A DNA stretch of 64,000 bases from Kitasatospora humi (lineage in GTDB: Bacteria; Actinomycetota; Actinomycetes; Streptomycetales; Streptomycetaceae): the NCBI RefSeq assembly GCF_020907985.1, contig NZ_JAJJPA010000017.1, positions 62,001-126,000 on the forward strand, given 5' to 3'. Shown here one piece after another: positions 42,928 through 49,708 of this stretch (the first letter of the stretch is position 1; the number at the start of each line of letters is the position of its first letter). The position numbers were made by a program, and so were the translations under genes. The notes beneath the pieces are model-generated. The model ran no database searches, was not told the origin of the DNA, and saw nothing but the letters and a program-made list of their open reading frames with translations.

Positions 42928-44019
42928 TCAGCCGGCGGCGCGGATCGGCTCACCGGTGCGGTGCAGGTGGGTGAGGATCTCGCGGTAGGAGCGGACGAGG
43001 CCGGTCTCGTAGTAGGGGATGTCCTTCTCCGCGCAGAAATCCTTGGTGAGCTGCGCCGCACGGCGGAGCGCGGGGGTCGGCATGTTGGGGAAGAGGTGGT
43101 GCTCGATCTGGTAGTTGAGCCCGCCCATGAAGGTGTCGACGAGGACGCCGGTGAGAGCGCCGCCGCGCACGTTGCGGGAGGTCAGCACCTGGCGGCGGAG
43201 GAAGTCGAGCTTCATCTCCGGCGTCACCATCAGCATGCCCTTGTGGTTGGGAGCGAAGACGCAGCCGAGGTGCAGCCCCAGCAGCGCCTGGTGGACGCCG
43301 ATGAAGGCGAGCGCCTTGCCCGGCGGGAGAGCGGCGAAGACCAACCCGAAGTAGGCCGCGAAGTGCGCAACCAGCAGGGTGCCTTCGAGGTACGGGCGCT
43401 TCATCGAAGGGCTGCGGAGGGCACGGAAGCTGTTGTAGCTGAGGTTGAGCCCCTCCAGCAGCAGCAACGGGAAGAAGAGGTACGCCTGCCGCCTTCCCAC
43501 GAACCTGGCGAGCCCGCTCGCCCGGCTCGCCTGCCGCCTGGACCAGACCACGATGTCGGGCGAGACATCCGGGTCGCGCTCCTCGTGGTTGGGATTGGCG
43601 TGGTGGCGGGTGTGCTTGCTCATCCACCAGCCGTAGCTCATCCCCATCAGCAGGTTGGCGGCGAGGCGGCCGCCGATCTCGCTGTGGCGGTGCCGTTCGA
43701 ACACCTGCCGGTGCGCCAAGTCATGGGACAGCAAGCCGATCTGGGCGAAGACGAGGGCCATCCCCGCGGCGACGAGCAGTTGCAGCCAGGTGTCGCCGAG
43801 CGCGAACAGCGCCCACCAGCCGCCGCCGAACGCGGCCAGCACCAGGCCGCAGCGCACGGTGTAGTAGACCGGCCGCCGATCGAGCAGCCCCTCGGCGGCC
43901 ATCCGGCGGCTCAGCTGGGCGAAGTCGCTGCCGCCGGAGGCCGGTTGCGGATTGTTCCAGCGCGGTTCGGTGGCGTCCGGCATCGTCGCGGATCCTGCGC
44001 TCATGGACTCGGTACTCAT
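42928..44019 (-). CDS. membrane fatty-acid desaturase
   Basis: A 363-residue integral membrane desaturase with three histidine boxes for a di-iron site: H99xxxH103 (HDLAH), H136xxH139H140 (HTRHH, followed by NPNHEERDPD) and Q304xxH307H308 (QIEHH). QIEHH instead of HxxHH in the third box is typical of front-end and related acyl-lipid desaturases. Four membrane helices lie between. No fused cytochrome b5 domain is present, so electrons come from a separate ferredoxin or reductase. It probably introduces double bonds for membrane fluidity. The start is uncertain (44019 or 44004). Confidence 0.88.
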   Translation of the reverse strand: MSTESMSAGSATMPDATEPRWNNPQPASGGSDFAQLSRRMAAEGLLDRRPVYYTVRCGLVLAAFGGGWWALFALGDTWLQLLVAAGMALVFAQIGLLSHDLAHRQVFERHRHSEIGGRLAANLLMGMSYGWWMSKHTRHHANPNHEERDPDVSPDIVVWSRRQASRASGLARFVGRRQAYLFFPLLLLEGLNLSYNSFRALRSPSMKRPYLEGTLLVAHFAAYFGLVFAALPPGKALAFIGVHQALLGLHLGCVFAPNHKGMLMVTPEMKLDFLRRQVLTSRNVRGGALTGVLVDTFMGGLNYQIEHHLFPNMPTPALRRAAQLTKDFCAEKDIPYYETGLVRSYREILTHLHRTGEPIRAAG

Positions 44020-44079
44020 GACGACGAGCCTGCTGGTTCGGGCGCAAGCGGAGAACGGGGGCAGCACCCGACTCCCGAA

Positions 44080-44093
44080 GGGGGTTAACCCCC
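44080..44093. promoter_or_regulatory. 14-bp palindrome upstream of the desaturase
   Basis: GGGGGTTAACCCCC is perfectly symmetric and lies 60 nt upstream of the desaturase start, within the 145-nt gap before the DUF397 gene. It could be an operator (for example of a TetR-type lipid regulator) or, less likely, the terminator of DUF397. Confidence 0.45.
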
Positions 44094-44164
44094 CGTCGCG
44101 ACTGGGGTGGCCCCACTACCACTCAACGATGGAGGCGCGGGGTCTGCCGGTATGGCACGCCCCG

Positions 44165-44368
44165 TCAGAGGACGTCGGGAGTCCGGAGGGTGGAGACGAA
44201 GGCCTGCCAGGAGCCGGCGGGGAAGACGAGGGCGGGGCCTTGGGGGTCCTTGGAGTCTCGGATGGCCATGCCGCCGGAGGCGGTGAGTCTCGACTCGACG
44301 CACTCGTTGGCCTGGGCGCTGTAGCTGCTCTTGTACCAGCCGCGAGTGTCGATCTCCGGAGCAGTCAT
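44165..44368 (-). CDS. DUF397-domain (BldB-like) protein
   Basis: A 67-residue DUF397 protein: GWYKSSYSAQANECVESRL, then AIRDSKDPQGPALVFPAGSW and QAFVSTLR, the full family pattern. In streptomycetes such proteins pair with a XRE-DUF5753 protein, encoded here 29 nt upstream on the same strand, to control differentiation or antibiotic genes. The family resembles BldB and AbaA-C. Confidence 0.9.
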   Translation of the reverse strand: MTAPEIDTRGWYKSSYSAQANECVESRLTASGGMAIRDSKDPQGPALVFPAGSWQAFVSTLRTPDVL

Positions 44369-44397
44369 GCGTGGACACCTCGTGTCTGTTCGACTTC

Positions 44398-45255
44398 TCA
44401 AACTTCTGCCGCGATAGCGGCGATCATATCGAGCGACTGCGCCGGATCGAGGGCCGAGGAACGAAGGTAGTCGAAGACAAGGCTGTAGCCGTCGAGCTCT
44501 GCTGGCTCCTCGAGGTAGTGACTACTGGTCAGGTTCTCCACGAAGACTGCGCCGGGCAGGGCCGAGTCGGTGAAGCCGATCATCACGAACCCACCGCACG
44601 CACCAGCAGTTGCGCCGCCGCTGAGTGGCATGACTTGCAGTGTGACGCTCGGCTGTTGCGCCGCCTGCACAAGGTGGTCGAGCTGGGCTCGAAGCACTTC
44701 GCTGCTGCCCACTGGGCAGCGGAGGGCTGGTTCCCAGATGATCGCCCAGAAGCGAGCCGGATTGTCGGCCCGGAGTACCTCCTTCCGTTCCATGCGGATC
44801 TTGACGAGTTGGTCGATCCGCTCGGGCCGTACAGCGGCGGGGTTGGCTTCGAGTAGGGCACGGGCGTAGTCCTCGGTTTGTAGCAGCCCTGGAACGACCA
44901 CTGGCTGCCAGGTCCGGATGTACCGGGCGTCCCGCTCGAGATCCAAGTAGTCCGCGTAGATGGGCGGGATCGTATCCCCGTAGTCGTGCCACCACCCGCG
45001 CTTCTTGCTCTCGCGGGCCAATTCTTCGAGGCTGTCACGGGTTTGCTGGTTCGAGATCCCGTACAGGTCGAGCAGTACGCCGAGATCCAGCCGGCGGATG
45101 CCGGAGGCCCCGGTTTCGATCCGGCTGATCTTGGCACGGGAACACTTGAGCGCGTCAGCGGCGTCATCGGTTGACTTCTTCACCGCTTCGCGCATGCGCC
45201 GAAGTTCCGCTCCGAGGCGGCGGCTTCGGACTGTGGGCCTTGATTCTTCCGGCAC
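44398..45255 (-). CDS. XRE-family regulator with DUF5753 domain (WhiJ/AbaA-like)
   Basis: A 285-residue protein with an N-terminal HTH (residues about 10-65: LGAELRRMREAVKKSTDDAA and CSRAKISRIETGASGIRRLD) and a DUF5753 domain (GWWHDYGDTIPPIYADYLDLE, WQPVVVPGLLQTEDYARALL, VTLQVMPL). It is co-directional with DUF397 and divergent from an ATPase, the classic trio. GTG 45255 follows AAGGAGG with a 5-nt spacer. The intervening DNA has six TGCA half-sites, a probable autoregulatory operator. Confidence 0.9.
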   Translation of the reverse strand: MPEESRPTVRSRRLGAELRRMREAVKKSTDDAADALKCSRAKISRIETGASGIRRLDLGVLLDLYGISNQQTRDSLEELARESKKRGWWHDYGDTIPPIYADYLDLERDARYIRTWQPVVVPGLLQTEDYARALLEANPAAVRPERIDQLVKIRMERKEVLRADNPARFWAIIWEPALRCPVGSSEVLRAQLDHLVQAAQQPSVTLQVMPLSGGATAGACGGFVMIGFTDSALPGAVFVENLTSSHYLEEPAELDGYSLVFDYLRSSALDPAQSLDMIAAIAAEV

Positions 45256-45317
45256 ACGATCCTCCTTTGCTGAAGGCCAGTCTGCCCGTTGTCCGGCGGC
45301 GGAGCGGGCAGGCAAGT

Positions 45318-45371
45318 TGCATCGTTGCAGTCGTTTCGCTTGCATACTGCACCATGCAGGAGCAGACTGCA
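45318..45371. promoter_or_regulatory. TGCA-rich operator between divergent XRE and ATPase genes
   Basis: TGCA occurs at 45318, 45326, 45341, 45348, 45355 and 45368 within 54 nt. The best dyad is CTGCA-CCA-TGCAG (45347-45359). The cluster lies 63 nt from the XRE start and 130 nt from the ATPase start, so the XRE protein is a good candidate binder. No clear -35/-10 pair was accepted for either gene. Confidence 0.55.
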
Positions 45372-45500
45372 AAGGGTAGTCGGTCGGATCGTCTCCGTAA
45401 TGGCGGCGATCCGTCGCGTCGGGCATTCCTTTGCCCATACCCAATAGTCGCGCTTCGCGCTCAAATCCCTTCACCTGCACAACCGTTAGGGAGCACCACC

Positions 45501-45923
45501 ATGTCCGAAACGCTGAACCGGTCCACTGGCAACCTGGCGGCCGTGGAGGGGTGGCTCCCGTGCGGCGGGCGTGCTCCGTTGCTCGCGCGCCGGGCGTTGC
45601 GGGAGTTGCTGGGGCGGGTGGACGGGGGTGGGCGGTTCATCGAGGACGGGGAGCTGCTGGTGAGCGAGTTGGTGACCAATGCGCTGGAGCACGGCACGCA
45701 GGCCGGGCAGCGGATCCGGTACGTGTTCAGGGTGGACCGGGAGTTCCTCCACGTCGCCGTCGAGGATGAGAGCGAGGCCAAGCCGGTTCCCTGTCAGGCG
45801 GATGGCGATCAGGAGTCGGGGAGGGGGTTGCTCCTGGTGGAGGTGCTGGCCGTGGAGTGGGGGTTCGAGTCGCGGAAGGCGGGCGGCAAGCGGGTGTGGG
45901 CGAAGGTCGGTTGTGTCAGCTGA
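45501..45923 (+). CDS. ATP-binding protein, anti-sigma-factor-like HATPase
   Basis: A 140-residue GHKL ATPase: N-box ELLVSELVTNALEHGTQ, G1 region LHVAVEDESEAKPV, G2 SGRGLLLVEVLAVEWGFE. It is the third partner of the WhiJ/AbaA-like module, divergent from the XRE gene. Related proteins act as anti-sigma factors or sporulation kinases. TTAGGGAG precedes ATG 45501. Its end overlaps the convergent soxR end by 8 nt. Confidence 0.85.
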   Translation: MSETLNRSTGNLAAVEGWLPCGGRAPLLARRALRELLGRVDGGGRFIEDGELLVSELVTNALEHGTQAGQRIRYVFRVDREFLHVAVEDESEAKPVPCQADGDQESGRGLLLVEVLAVEWGFESRKAGGKRVWAKVGCVS

Positions 45924-46380
45924 CCCTGTCCCGCTTCGGCAGTAGCCGCCGTGCGCCTGGCCCTTCCTTCCCCTGCACGTCGTGCGGGTTGTAGAGCGCG
46001 CACCGCCCCAGCGACAGGCAGCCGCAGCCGACGCAGCCCGTGAGGTGGTTCCGGAGCTGCTGCAGGTCGGCGATCTGCTCGTCGATGCGGGCCTGCCAGG
46101 CGGTCGCCACCGGGCGCCACTCGGCCAGGGTGGGGGAGCGGTCCACCGGGAGGCCGGCCATGGCGTCGCGGGCCTCCTCCAGCGAAAGTCCCACCGTCTG
46201 GGCGGCCTTGATGAAGGCGAGCCGCCTGAGTGTCTGCCGGGCGTAGTGCCGTCGTCCACCCGCCGTGCGTTCGGCGTGGATCAGGCCGAGCTCCTCGTAG
46301 TAGCGCAGGGCGGAGTGGGCGATGCCGCTGCGGGCGGCGAGCTCGCCGATGGTGAGGCGGTCGCGAGGCGGGACGGTCAT
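45916..46380 (-). CDS. soxR: redox-sensing MerR-family regulator SoxR
   Basis: A 154-residue MerR-type activator. The HTH reads LTIGELAARSGIAHSALRYYEELGLI, then the dimer helix and C116-x2-C119-x-C121-x5-C127 (CVGCGCLSLGRC), the exact 2Fe-2S spacing of SoxR. In streptomycetes SoxR is oxidised mainly by redox-active antibiotics and quinones rather than superoxide. Its ATG 46380 begins 7 nt after a TAGGAT -10 box (46393-46388), so it is probably leaderless. The operator at 46403-46418 lies within its own promoter, implying autoregulation. Confidence 0.95.
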   Translation of the reverse strand: MTVPPRDRLTIGELAARSGIAHSALRYYEELGLIHAERTAGGRRHYARQTLRRLAFIKAAQTVGLSLEEARDAMAGLPVDRSPTLAEWRPVATAWQARIDEQIADLQQLRNHLTGCVGCGCLSLGRCALYNPHDVQGKEGPGARRLLPKRDRVS

Positions 46381-46402
46381 GGGCGTGATCCTACTGCTTG
46401 AC

Positions 46403-46418
46403 CTCAAGTCGACTTGAG
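46403..46418. promoter_or_regulatory. SoxR box with divergent promoters
   Basis: CTCAAGTCGACTTGAG is a perfect 16-bp palindrome nearly identical to the enteric SoxR site CCTCAAGTTAACTTGAGG. Rightward, TTGACC (46398-46403) and CAGAGT (46423-46428) are spaced 19 nt, the long spacer typical of MerR-type promoters, and the -10 ends 7 nt before ATG 46436. Leftward, TAGGAT at 46393-46388 serves soxR. Confidence 0.85.
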
Positions 46419-46435
46419 ATAGCAGAGTTGCAGTC

Positions 46436-47104
46436 ATGACAACGACCTACGCGGATCTGCCCCGCCTGATGGCGCGCATGACCGGCGCCGAGAAGCACGG
46501 CCCGGCGGCCACCTCCACCCTGGACGCGCTCTGGGTGCTCTACGACCGGGTGCTGCGCGGCGCCCCCGGTGACCCCGGCCGCGACCGCTTCCTCCTCTCC
46601 AAGGGCCACGGCCCGATGGCCTACTACGCCGTGCTCGCCGCCAAGGGACTGCTGCCCGAGGAGTGGCTCGACGGCTTCGGCGGCTATGACTCGCCGCTCG
46701 GCCACCACCCGGACCGGGTGCTGATCCCGGCCGCCGAGATCGGGTCCGGCTCGCTCGGCCACGGGCTGCCGCTCGCCGTCGGCACCGCGCTGGGCCTGCG
46801 GGCCCAGGGCAACCACGCCGCCGTGTGGACGCTGATCGGTGACGCCGAGTTCGACGAGGGCTCCAACCACGAGGCGCTCGCCTACGCCGGTGCGCTCGGC
46901 CTGGACCGGTTGCACACCATCGTCATCGACAACTCCTCGGCCAGCCACGGCTGGTCGGGCGGCATCGCGGCCCGGTTCGCGGCGCACGGCTGGTCGACGG
47001 CAACCGTCGACGGCCATGACCACGAGGCGCTCCACGCCGCTTACACCACCCCGCACGCAGGGCGGCCGCACGCCGTCATCGCCCAGGTCGAGCCCAAGAA
47101 CTAG
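46436..47104 (+). CDS. transketolase N-terminal (TPP-binding) subunit
   Basis: A 222-residue half-transketolase. The thiamine diphosphate and Mg site G135-D136...N144 (IGDAEFDEGSNHEA), the HGP motif LLSKGHGPMAYYAVLAA and GHHPDRVLIPAAEIGSGSLG are intact. It needs the separately encoded pyrimidine-binding half, 21 nt downstream. Split transketolases occur in archaea and in some bacterial sugar pathways. The ATG lacks a ribosome-binding site and sits at the expected start of a SoxR-type promoter, so the mRNA is probably leaderless. The substrate could be a pentose phosphate or another ketose. Confidence 0.88.
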   Translation: MTTTYADLPRLMARMTGAEKHGPAATSTLDALWVLYDRVLRGAPGDPGRDRFLLSKGHGPMAYYAVLAAKGLLPEEWLDGFGGYDSPLGHHPDRVLIPAAEIGSGSLGHGLPLAVGTALGLRAQGNHAAVWTLIGDAEFDEGSNHEALAYAGALGLDRLHTIVIDNSSASHGWSGGIAARFAAHGWSTATVDGHDHEALHAAYTTPHAGRPHAVIAQVEPKN

Positions 47105-47125
47105 CCAAGAGGAGCAGGCAACCCG

Positions 47126-48019
47126 ATGGACACCATGCGCGAGCGCTTCATCTCCGTCACCACCGAACTGCTGGACGAGGACCCCCGCACCGCCCTGGTG
47201 CTGGCCGACATCAGCGCCGCCTCCTTCACGCGGGCCGCCGACGCCCACCCCGACCGGGTGCTCAACGTCGGCATCCGCGAGCAGCTGCTGATCGGGGTGG
47301 CCGGCGGCCTGGCGCTCACCGGAATGCGCCCGATCGCCCACACCTTCGCCAGCTTCCTGGTCGAACGGCCCTTCGAGCAGATCAAGTTGGACCTCACCCA
47401 CCAGGGCGTGGGCGCGGTGCTGGTCAGCGCCTTGGGCTCCTACGACTGGCCCGCCGGCGGCCGCACCCACATGTCACCCGGCGACGTCGCCCTCCTCGAC
47501 ACCCTCCCCGACTGGACGGTCCACGTTCCCGGCCACCCCGACGAGGCCGAAGCCCTGCTGCGCCACGCCGTGGCCGACGGCGACCGCAACGTCTACGTGC
47601 GCCTGTCGAACCACAGCAACCAGGACCCGCACCACGCCGTCCCCGGCCGCTTCCTGACCGTGCGCGAGGGCGCGAAGGCCACCGTCATCGCCGTCGGCCC
47701 GATGCTGGACGCCGTCCTCGCCGCGACCGCCGACCTGGACGTCACCGTGCTCTACGCCACCACCGTCCGCCCGTTCGACGCACCGGCCCTGCGCGCCACC
47801 GGACACACCGACGTCGTCATCGTCGAGCCCTACCTGTCCGGCACCTCCGACCACGAGGCCCACCAGGCGCTTGCCGACCTGCCGCACCGGGTGCTCGGTC
47901 TGGGCGTGCCGAAGGCCGAGCACCGCCACTACGGCAGCATGGACGAGCACCTGCGCGCCTACGGCCTGGACACCGCCGGGATCCGCGAGCGGATCCTCGG
48001 GTTCACCGAGAAGCTGTGA
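47126..48019 (+). CDS. transketolase C-terminal (pyrimidine-binding) subunit
   Basis: A 297-residue partner of the preceding subunit, with pyrimidine-domain features: DRVLNVGIREQLLIGVAGGLAL holds the catalytic Glu (GIREQ), then PIAHTFASFLVERPFEQIKL and a C-terminal domain (AKATVIAVGPMLDAVLAATA, VVIVEPYLSG). AGGAG lies 14 nt upstream of ATG 47126. Its 3' end overlaps the convergent treZ end by 17 nt, so the two transcripts share their 3' ends. Confidence 0.87.
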   Translation: MDTMRERFISVTTELLDEDPRTALVLADISAASFTRAADAHPDRVLNVGIREQLLIGVAGGLALTGMRPIAHTFASFLVERPFEQIKLDLTHQGVGAVLVSALGSYDWPAGGRTHMSPGDVALLDTLPDWTVHVPGHPDEAEALLRHAVADGDRNVYVRLSNHSNQDPHHAVPGRFLTVREGAKATVIAVGPMLDAVLAATADLDVTVLYATTVRPFDAPALRATGHTDVVIVEPYLSGTSDHEAHQALADLPHRVLGLGVPKAEHRHYGSMDEHLRAYGLDTAGIRERILGFTEKL

Positions 48020-49706
48020 CCGAAGTGATGACGCAGGAGCGCGGCCCCAACCAGTTCCTGGACACCTCGCCCCAGCTGAGCACCACCTCGCCCGCCGGCA
48101 GGTCGGCCGGCTTCTCGCCGAAGTTGACCGCGATCCGGAACCGCCCCCGGTGCACGGTGAGCCGGCCGGCCTCCTCGTCGAAGTCGACCCGCACCCGGCT
48201 CAGGTCCGGATCGGTCAACTCCGGCGAGCTCTTCCGCAGTCGGATCAACTCCCGGTACCACTGCAGCAGTTCCGCATGGACCCCGGTGCGGGTCTCGCTC
48301 CAGTCCAGGGTCGAGGCCCGCACGGTGGCCGGGTCCTGCGGATCCGGGACCTCCTCCGCCGTCCACCCGTAGGCGGCGAACTCCCGCCGCCGCCCCTGCC
48401 GGACGGCCTGCGCCAGTCCCGGGTCGGTGTGGTCGGTGAAGTACTGCCACGGCGTGCTCGCGCCCCACTCCTCACCCATGAACAGCATCGGTGTGAACGG
48501 AGCGGTGAGCACCAGTGGCGCGGTCAGCGCCAACTGCCGCGCGGTGAGCCGGTCCCCGATCGCCCGGTTCCCCACCTGGTCGTGGGTCTGCGCGTACCCG
48601 AGCAGCCGGTGCCCGTACGCCTGCGGGAACGGCCGCCCGTGGTGCCGGCCACGGAACGACGACCACGTGCCGTCGTGGAACCACCCGCGGGTCAGGACGC
48701 GGGCCAGCGCGGCCATCGGCGCCCGCCCGAAGTCGGCGTAGTAACCCTGCGACTCACCGGTCGCCGCCGCATGCAGTGCGTGGTGGAAGTCATCGCTCCA
48801 CTGCGCGGTGAGGCCGTAGCCGCCGGCCTGTCGGGGCGAGGTGTGCCGGGGGTTGTTGAGGTCCGACTCGCCGATCAGGAAGAGCGGCCGCCCCTCCGAT
48901 GCCGCGAGGGCGTCGACGGCCGTCGAAAGCTCCTCCAGGAAGTGCACCGCCCGGTCGTCCACCAGCGCGTGCACCGCGTCCAGCCGCAGCCCGTCGATGC
49001 GGTAGTCGCGCAGCCAGGTGAGCGCGCTCTCCCGCAGGTAGGCGCGCACCTCGTCCGAGCCCGGCGCGTCCAGGTTGACCGCCGATCCCCAGGGCGTCTG
49101 GTGCCGCTCGGTGAAGTAGGGACCGTACGCGGGCAGGTGGTTCCCCGAAGGCCCCAGGTGGTTGTGCACCACGTCCAGGACCACCCCGAGGCCCAGCCCG
49201 TGGGCCGCGTCCACGAAGTGCTTCAGCCCGTCGGGCCCGCCGTACGGCTCGTGCACGGCCCATGGCGCGACCCCGTCGTAGCCCCAGCCGTGACGCCCCG
49301 GGAACGGACAGACCGGCAGCAACTCGACGAAGTCCACCCCGAGTTCGACCAGGTGCCGGAGCCGCTGCGCCGCCGCCGCGAAGGTGCCCTCCTCGGTGAA
49401 CGTGCCCACGTGCAGCTCGTACAGCACGGAACCGGCCAGCGGCCGCCCGCGCCAGGAGTCCGAGGAGGTGGACCACCGGTGGGCGGTGTGGTCCACCCGC
49501 CGGCTCAGACCGTCGGGGCCGTACGGCTGGCGGGCCGAGCGGGGATCGGGCAGCGCCCGGCCGCCGTCGAGGCGGAAGCCGTAGTCGAGCCCGGCCGGGG
49601 CCTCGCCACGCCACCAGCCGCCCTCGCCGCGGGTCATCGGGTGGGCGGTGCCGTCGACCTCGACGTCGACGCGGCCCGCGGACGGGGCCCAGACCTGGTA
49701 TTCCAC
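48003..49706 (-). CDS. treZ: malto-oligosyltrehalose trehalohydrolase
   Basis: A 567-residue GH13 enzyme releasing trehalose from maltooligosyl trehalose. An N-terminal E-set domain (VEYQVWAPSAGRVDVEVDG, DYGFRLDGGRALPDPRSA) precedes the barrel: VLYELHVGTFTEEGTF, LGVVLDVVHNHLGPSGNH, nucleophile region IDGLRLDAVHALVDD, acid/base Glu in LIGESDLNNP and YAQTHDQVGNRA. The GTG start at 49706 lies just after the treY stop, with AGGAG 6 nt upstream. It is the last gene of the glgX-treY-treZ order. Confidence 0.93.
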   Translation of the reverse strand: MEYQVWAPSAGRVDVEVDGTAHPMTRGEGGWWRGEAPAGLDYGFRLDGGRALPDPRSARQPYGPDGLSRRVDHTAHRWSTSSDSWRGRPLAGSVLYELHVGTFTEEGTFAAAAQRLRHLVELGVDFVELLPVCPFPGRHGWGYDGVAPWAVHEPYGGPDGLKHFVDAAHGLGLGVVLDVVHNHLGPSGNHLPAYGPYFTERHQTPWGSAVNLDAPGSDEVRAYLRESALTWLRDYRIDGLRLDAVHALVDDRAVHFLEELSTAVDALAASEGRPLFLIGESDLNNPRHTSPRQAGGYGLTAQWSDDFHHALHAAATGESQGYYADFGRAPMAALARVLTRGWFHDGTWSSFRGRHHGRPFPQAYGHRLLGYAQTHDQVGNRAIGDRLTARQLALTAPLVLTAPFTPMLFMGEEWGASTPWQYFTDHTDPGLAQAVRQGRRREFAAYGWTAEEVPDPQDPATVRASTLDWSETRTGVHAELLQWYRELIRLRKSSPELTDPDLSRVRVDFDEEAGRLTVHRGRFRIAVNFGEKPADLPAGEVVLSWGEVSRNWLGPRSCVITSVTASR

Positions 49707-49708
49707 GG

